From G965218495 sp965262785 (lineage in GTDB: Bacteria > Bacteroidota > Rhodothermia > Rhodothermales > Bin80): 64,000 bases of DNA. Position 1 is the stretch's first letter; each line of letters opens with the position of its first letter. The DNA lies in NCBI GenBank assembly GCA_965262785.1, contig OZ253559.1, positions 1,612,001 to 1,676,000 on the forward strand. The letters are read 5' to 3'. The position numbers and the translations under genes are program-made. Positions 62,212-64,000 of this stretch are shown here, piece after piece. The notes below the pieces were generated by a model that was given only the letters and a program-made list of their open reading frames with translations, made no database searches and was not told the DNA's origin.

Positions 62212-62868
62212 TCAAAAGGTCCAGCGCATTGTCATGGTGCCCGGTGGGCCCAGCAACGAAAGTGCCAAGTCATCGCTCACGTCAAAGTCGAGCAGGTGGG
62301 CACTGACAAACGCGTCAAGGATGGACAGTCCATACCAAAAGACGACGCCAAAGTACAAAAGGTCACGATTGCGGCGCAGGTTGTCCCGTTGGGCACGGAT
62401 CTGCGGCTCAAGCCGTGCCCTGCGGGACGCGACTTCTTGTGACGACAGACTCGCTTCCGGCGCCAGGCCGAGGCGGCCAAGCAGCTTTGAGTATTCAGCT
62501 GCGTATTCCGGAAAGAACGGTGTACCGTCGCCATTCGTGCGCGCCGTATAGAGATACGCGTGCCTGTACAGCAAGTAGCGTCGGTTCACCAAAATGGCAC
62601 CGCCGCCAAACGCGCTCAGGCCGGCGTAAACAAGCGGGAGTTTGAGGTAGTGCCGATTATAAAGCTGTCCCAAGCCTGGAATTACAGCGCGTCGCAAAGA
62701 TTGTGCGGGACGGTTGATCGCCGTGGAATCCACCTGGGCCAGGGCGTCGGAGGCAGCGAGCAAACTCAGGACACACGCGAGCAGGCGGTGCCTGAGGCTA
62801 GCCTTGCGTCCCCATGAGCAGATCCAGCATCCGCGCGAGATCGTCGGAAGAGTAGTAGTGGAATTCAA
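62212..62868 (-). CDS. DUF5683-family membrane protein
   Basis: A 218-residue protein with a signal peptide (to SDALAQ) and the motif RRAVIPGLGQLYNRHYLKLP, typical of DUF5683 proteins of FCB bacteria, then two membrane helices (VYAGLSAFGGGAILVN and LYFGVVFWYGLSILDAFVS). It usually follows parB, as here: its start at 62868 overlaps the 3' end of parB by about 70 nt, so translation may begin at a later non-ATG codon. Role unknown. Confidence 0.75.
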   Translation of the reverse strand: MNSTTTLPTISRGCWICSWGRKASLRHRLLACVLSLLAASDALAQVDSTAINRPAQSLRRAVIPGLGQLYNRHYLKLPLVYAGLSAFGGGAILVNRRYLLYRHAYLYTARTNGDGTPFFPEYAAEYSKLLGRLGLAPEASLSSQEVASRRARLEPQIRAQRDNLRRNRDLLYFGVVFWYGLSILDAFVSAHLLDFDVSDDLALSLLGPPGTMTMRWTF

Positions 62869-63691
62869 CCTTGCCTTTGCCAGACGCGTCGCACGTAAGT
62901 TTCACCTTTGTACCGTAACGTGATCGCAAAGATTTCTCGATCTCCTTTACCTGCAGTGCCTGCCGTGTGGGCAGCACTGGCTCCTGTGGCTTTCTGATTC
63001 GTTGCGAAAGCTGCTGTACCCGCGATTCCACCTGGCGCACCGACAGGTTCTTGCGCAGGATATTCTCAAAGAGCCGCAGCTGCGATTCCGCATCGCTGAG
63101 TCCCAACAAGGCCCGGGCATGGCCAACAGAGAGGGTGCGCTCGCGCAGCGCAATCTGGATGCGCGGGGGAAGCCGAAGCAGGCGAAGGAAGTTTGTCACC
63201 GTTGACCTGGTCTTGCCGACGCGTCTGGCTACCTGTGCCTGCTGCAACCCGCACTCCTCGATCAGTCGCTGATAACCGAGTGCCACTTCAATCGGATTGA
63301 GCTGCTCTCGCTGGACGTTTTCAACCAGTGCCATCTCCAGCATCTCCTCTGCACTGGTCACGCGTACGAAGGCCGGCACGGTGCGCAGTCCCACCCGGCG
63401 CGCCGCCCGGAGGCGACGCTCACCGGCAATGACTTCGAATCGGTCGTTTCCTACTGCCCTTACTGTGATGGGTTGGATGATACCGAGCTCCTCAATGGAC
63501 TGGGCCAGCGCATTGAGCGCGGCGTCATCAAAGGTCTGGCGAGGCTGATACGGGTTTGGGGTAACTCTGTCAATCCGTACCTCAAAGATTCCCCCGGCAA
63601 CCACGCGCAGGCCAGCCTGCATATCAAGGGGACCGTCGGAAGGCAACAGCGAGTCCAGCCCGCGGCCAAGGGCAACCTTTTTTCGTGCCAT
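62798..63691 (-). CDS. parB: Chromosome-partitioning protein ParB
   Basis: A 297-residue protein. It starts MARKKVALGRGLDSLLPSD, the usual ParB N-terminal ParA-contact segment. The CTPase/ParB nuclease-fold domain follows (PNPYQPRQTFDD, AGERRLRAARRVG), then the helix-turn-helix (GLQQAQVARRVGKTRSTVTN) and a C-terminal dimerisation domain. It loads on parS sites and spreads with CTP. It lies about 30 nt downstream of parA. No parS-like 16-mer was recognised in the window. Confidence 0.94.
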   Translation of the reverse strand: MARKKVALGRGLDSLLPSDGPLDMQAGLRVVAGGIFEVRIDRVTPNPYQPRQTFDDAALNALAQSIEELGIIQPITVRAVGNDRFEVIAGERRLRAARRVGLRTVPAFVRVTSAEEMLEMALVENVQREQLNPIEVALGYQRLIEECGLQQAQVARRVGKTRSTVTNFLRLLRLPPRIQIALRERTLSVGHARALLGLSDAESQLRLFENILRKNLSVRQVESRVQQLSQRIRKPQEPVLPTRQALQVKEIEKSLRSRYGTKVKLTCDASGKGKVEFHYYSSDDLARMLDLLMGTQG

Positions 63692-63721
63692 AGCGCCTTC
63701 CTATACTGACGCGCAGGATAG

Positions 63722-64000
63722 CTACCCGCTAAACGAAGTGCCACCCCGGGTCGATGACGCGGAGAATTTATGAAGCACGCCGCTACTGGAGACCGTGGTC
63801 GGCGGTGACTCAAGTTTGGTCGGCCGACGCCGAAGGTAAGCCGTATTCTTGGCCAGAACCTCCTTGGCCAACGCGAAGTGATTCTTGGCGCCGGTGCAGG
63901 TGCCGTCAAACATCAGTACGGGCTTTCCAAAGCTCGGTGCCTCTGCTACGCGGACATTGCGCTGTGCAATAGTCCGAAATACGTACGGATCAAAGTAGCG
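63722..64000 (-). CDS. parA: Chromosome-partitioning ATPase ParA, C-terminal part (cut by window edge)
   Basis: The last 92 codons of a minus-strand gene. They read RNVRVAEAPSFGKPVLMFDG and AKNHFALAKEVLAKNTAYL, the C-terminal portion of ParA/Soj-type ATPases (AEAPSFGKPV is the family signature). After the conserved part a tail of about 35 polar residues follows. The Walker motifs are beyond the window edge. It is followed by parB at about 30 nt; the two form the usual partition operon. Confidence 0.88.
   Translation of the reverse strand, partial: RYFDPYVFRTIAQRNVRVAEAPSFGKPVLMFDGTCTGAKNHFALAKEVLAKNTAYLRRRPTKLESPPTTVSSSGVLHKFSASSTRGGTSFSG

Overview
The window reads as chromosomal DNA of a Gram-negative bacterium of the FCB group, most likely Rhodothermota/Balneolota-like rather than a classical Bacteroidales. 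The clues are a secreted protein with a YPNPFNPST-type T9SS C-terminal domain, a bat (aerotolerance-type) gene cluster, the ileS-traR/dksA-lspA run, serC-serA-DUF1015, parA-parB-DUF5683 and a serine-palmitoyltransferase cluster. Base composition is moderately GC-rich, and strong Shine-Dalgarno sequences are mostly absent. No rRNA and no CRISPR array were seen. || Layout. 1-1.7 kb: minus-strand glycosyltransferase (cut by the edge), LpxH-like phosphatase and a small PH/GRAM-like protein. 1.7-2.9 kb: no recognisable gene. 2.9-8.8 kb: plus-strand deoxysugar (L-fucose/L-rhamnose) catabolic operon: isomerase, class II aldolase, FucP-type transporter and bifunctional aldolase/dehydrogenase. 8.8-15.5 kb: minus-strand secreted Kelch protein, metallo-beta-lactamase-fold protein, lipoprotein, redoxin and DsbD/ScsB-like reductase. 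15.8-22.6 kb: minus-strand thioesterase, split proton-translocating transhydrogenase (pntAA-pntAB-pntB), serC, serA and DUF1015. 22.8-23.3 kb: an initiator tRNA gene split in the anticodon loop by a 311-nt group I intron, with a clear terminator. 23.6-26.9 kb: ABC exporter of the LolD/YbbA-YbbP type. 27.1-31.0 kb: accessory region with an IS3-family element, a ribbon-helix-helix/zinc-ribbon gene pair and a T9SS-type secreted protein with an outer-membrane-like partner. 31.6-37.5 kb: yggS, purine nucleoside phosphorylase, ileS, DksA-like gene and lspA. || 37.5-44.9 kb is a nest of mobile elements: an IS66 remnant, then an IS1634-family element flanked by an apparently perfect 201-bp direct repeat. 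That element carries a second IS1634-family copy and an IS110/IS1111-like element. The latter sits in frame inside the host transposase gene and has a hairpin-forming noncoding right end. A truncated second IS3 element follows. 45.3-46.6 kb holds two small related unknown proteins and an anti-sigma-factor-antagonist (STAS) protein. 46.9-54.1 kb is the bat operon (DUF58, DUF4381-like, BatA, BatB, BatC, BatD, BatE) without an adjacent moxR. 55.0-58.4 kb: beta-propeller protein, YceI, PurQ and a rhomboid protease. 58.5-64.0 kb (minus): parA (cut by the edge), parB, DUF5683, glycosyltransferase, serine palmitoyltransferase-like enzyme and a GNAT-type acyltransferase; the last three look like a sphingolipid/ceramide module. 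|| The most noteworthy items are the tRNA-fMet group I intron, the very long target duplication of the IS1634-family element, and the IS110 element whose removal would seamlessly restore the host transposase frame and whose right end could encode a guide-type RNA. All assignments come from reading motifs by eye; no database search was run.
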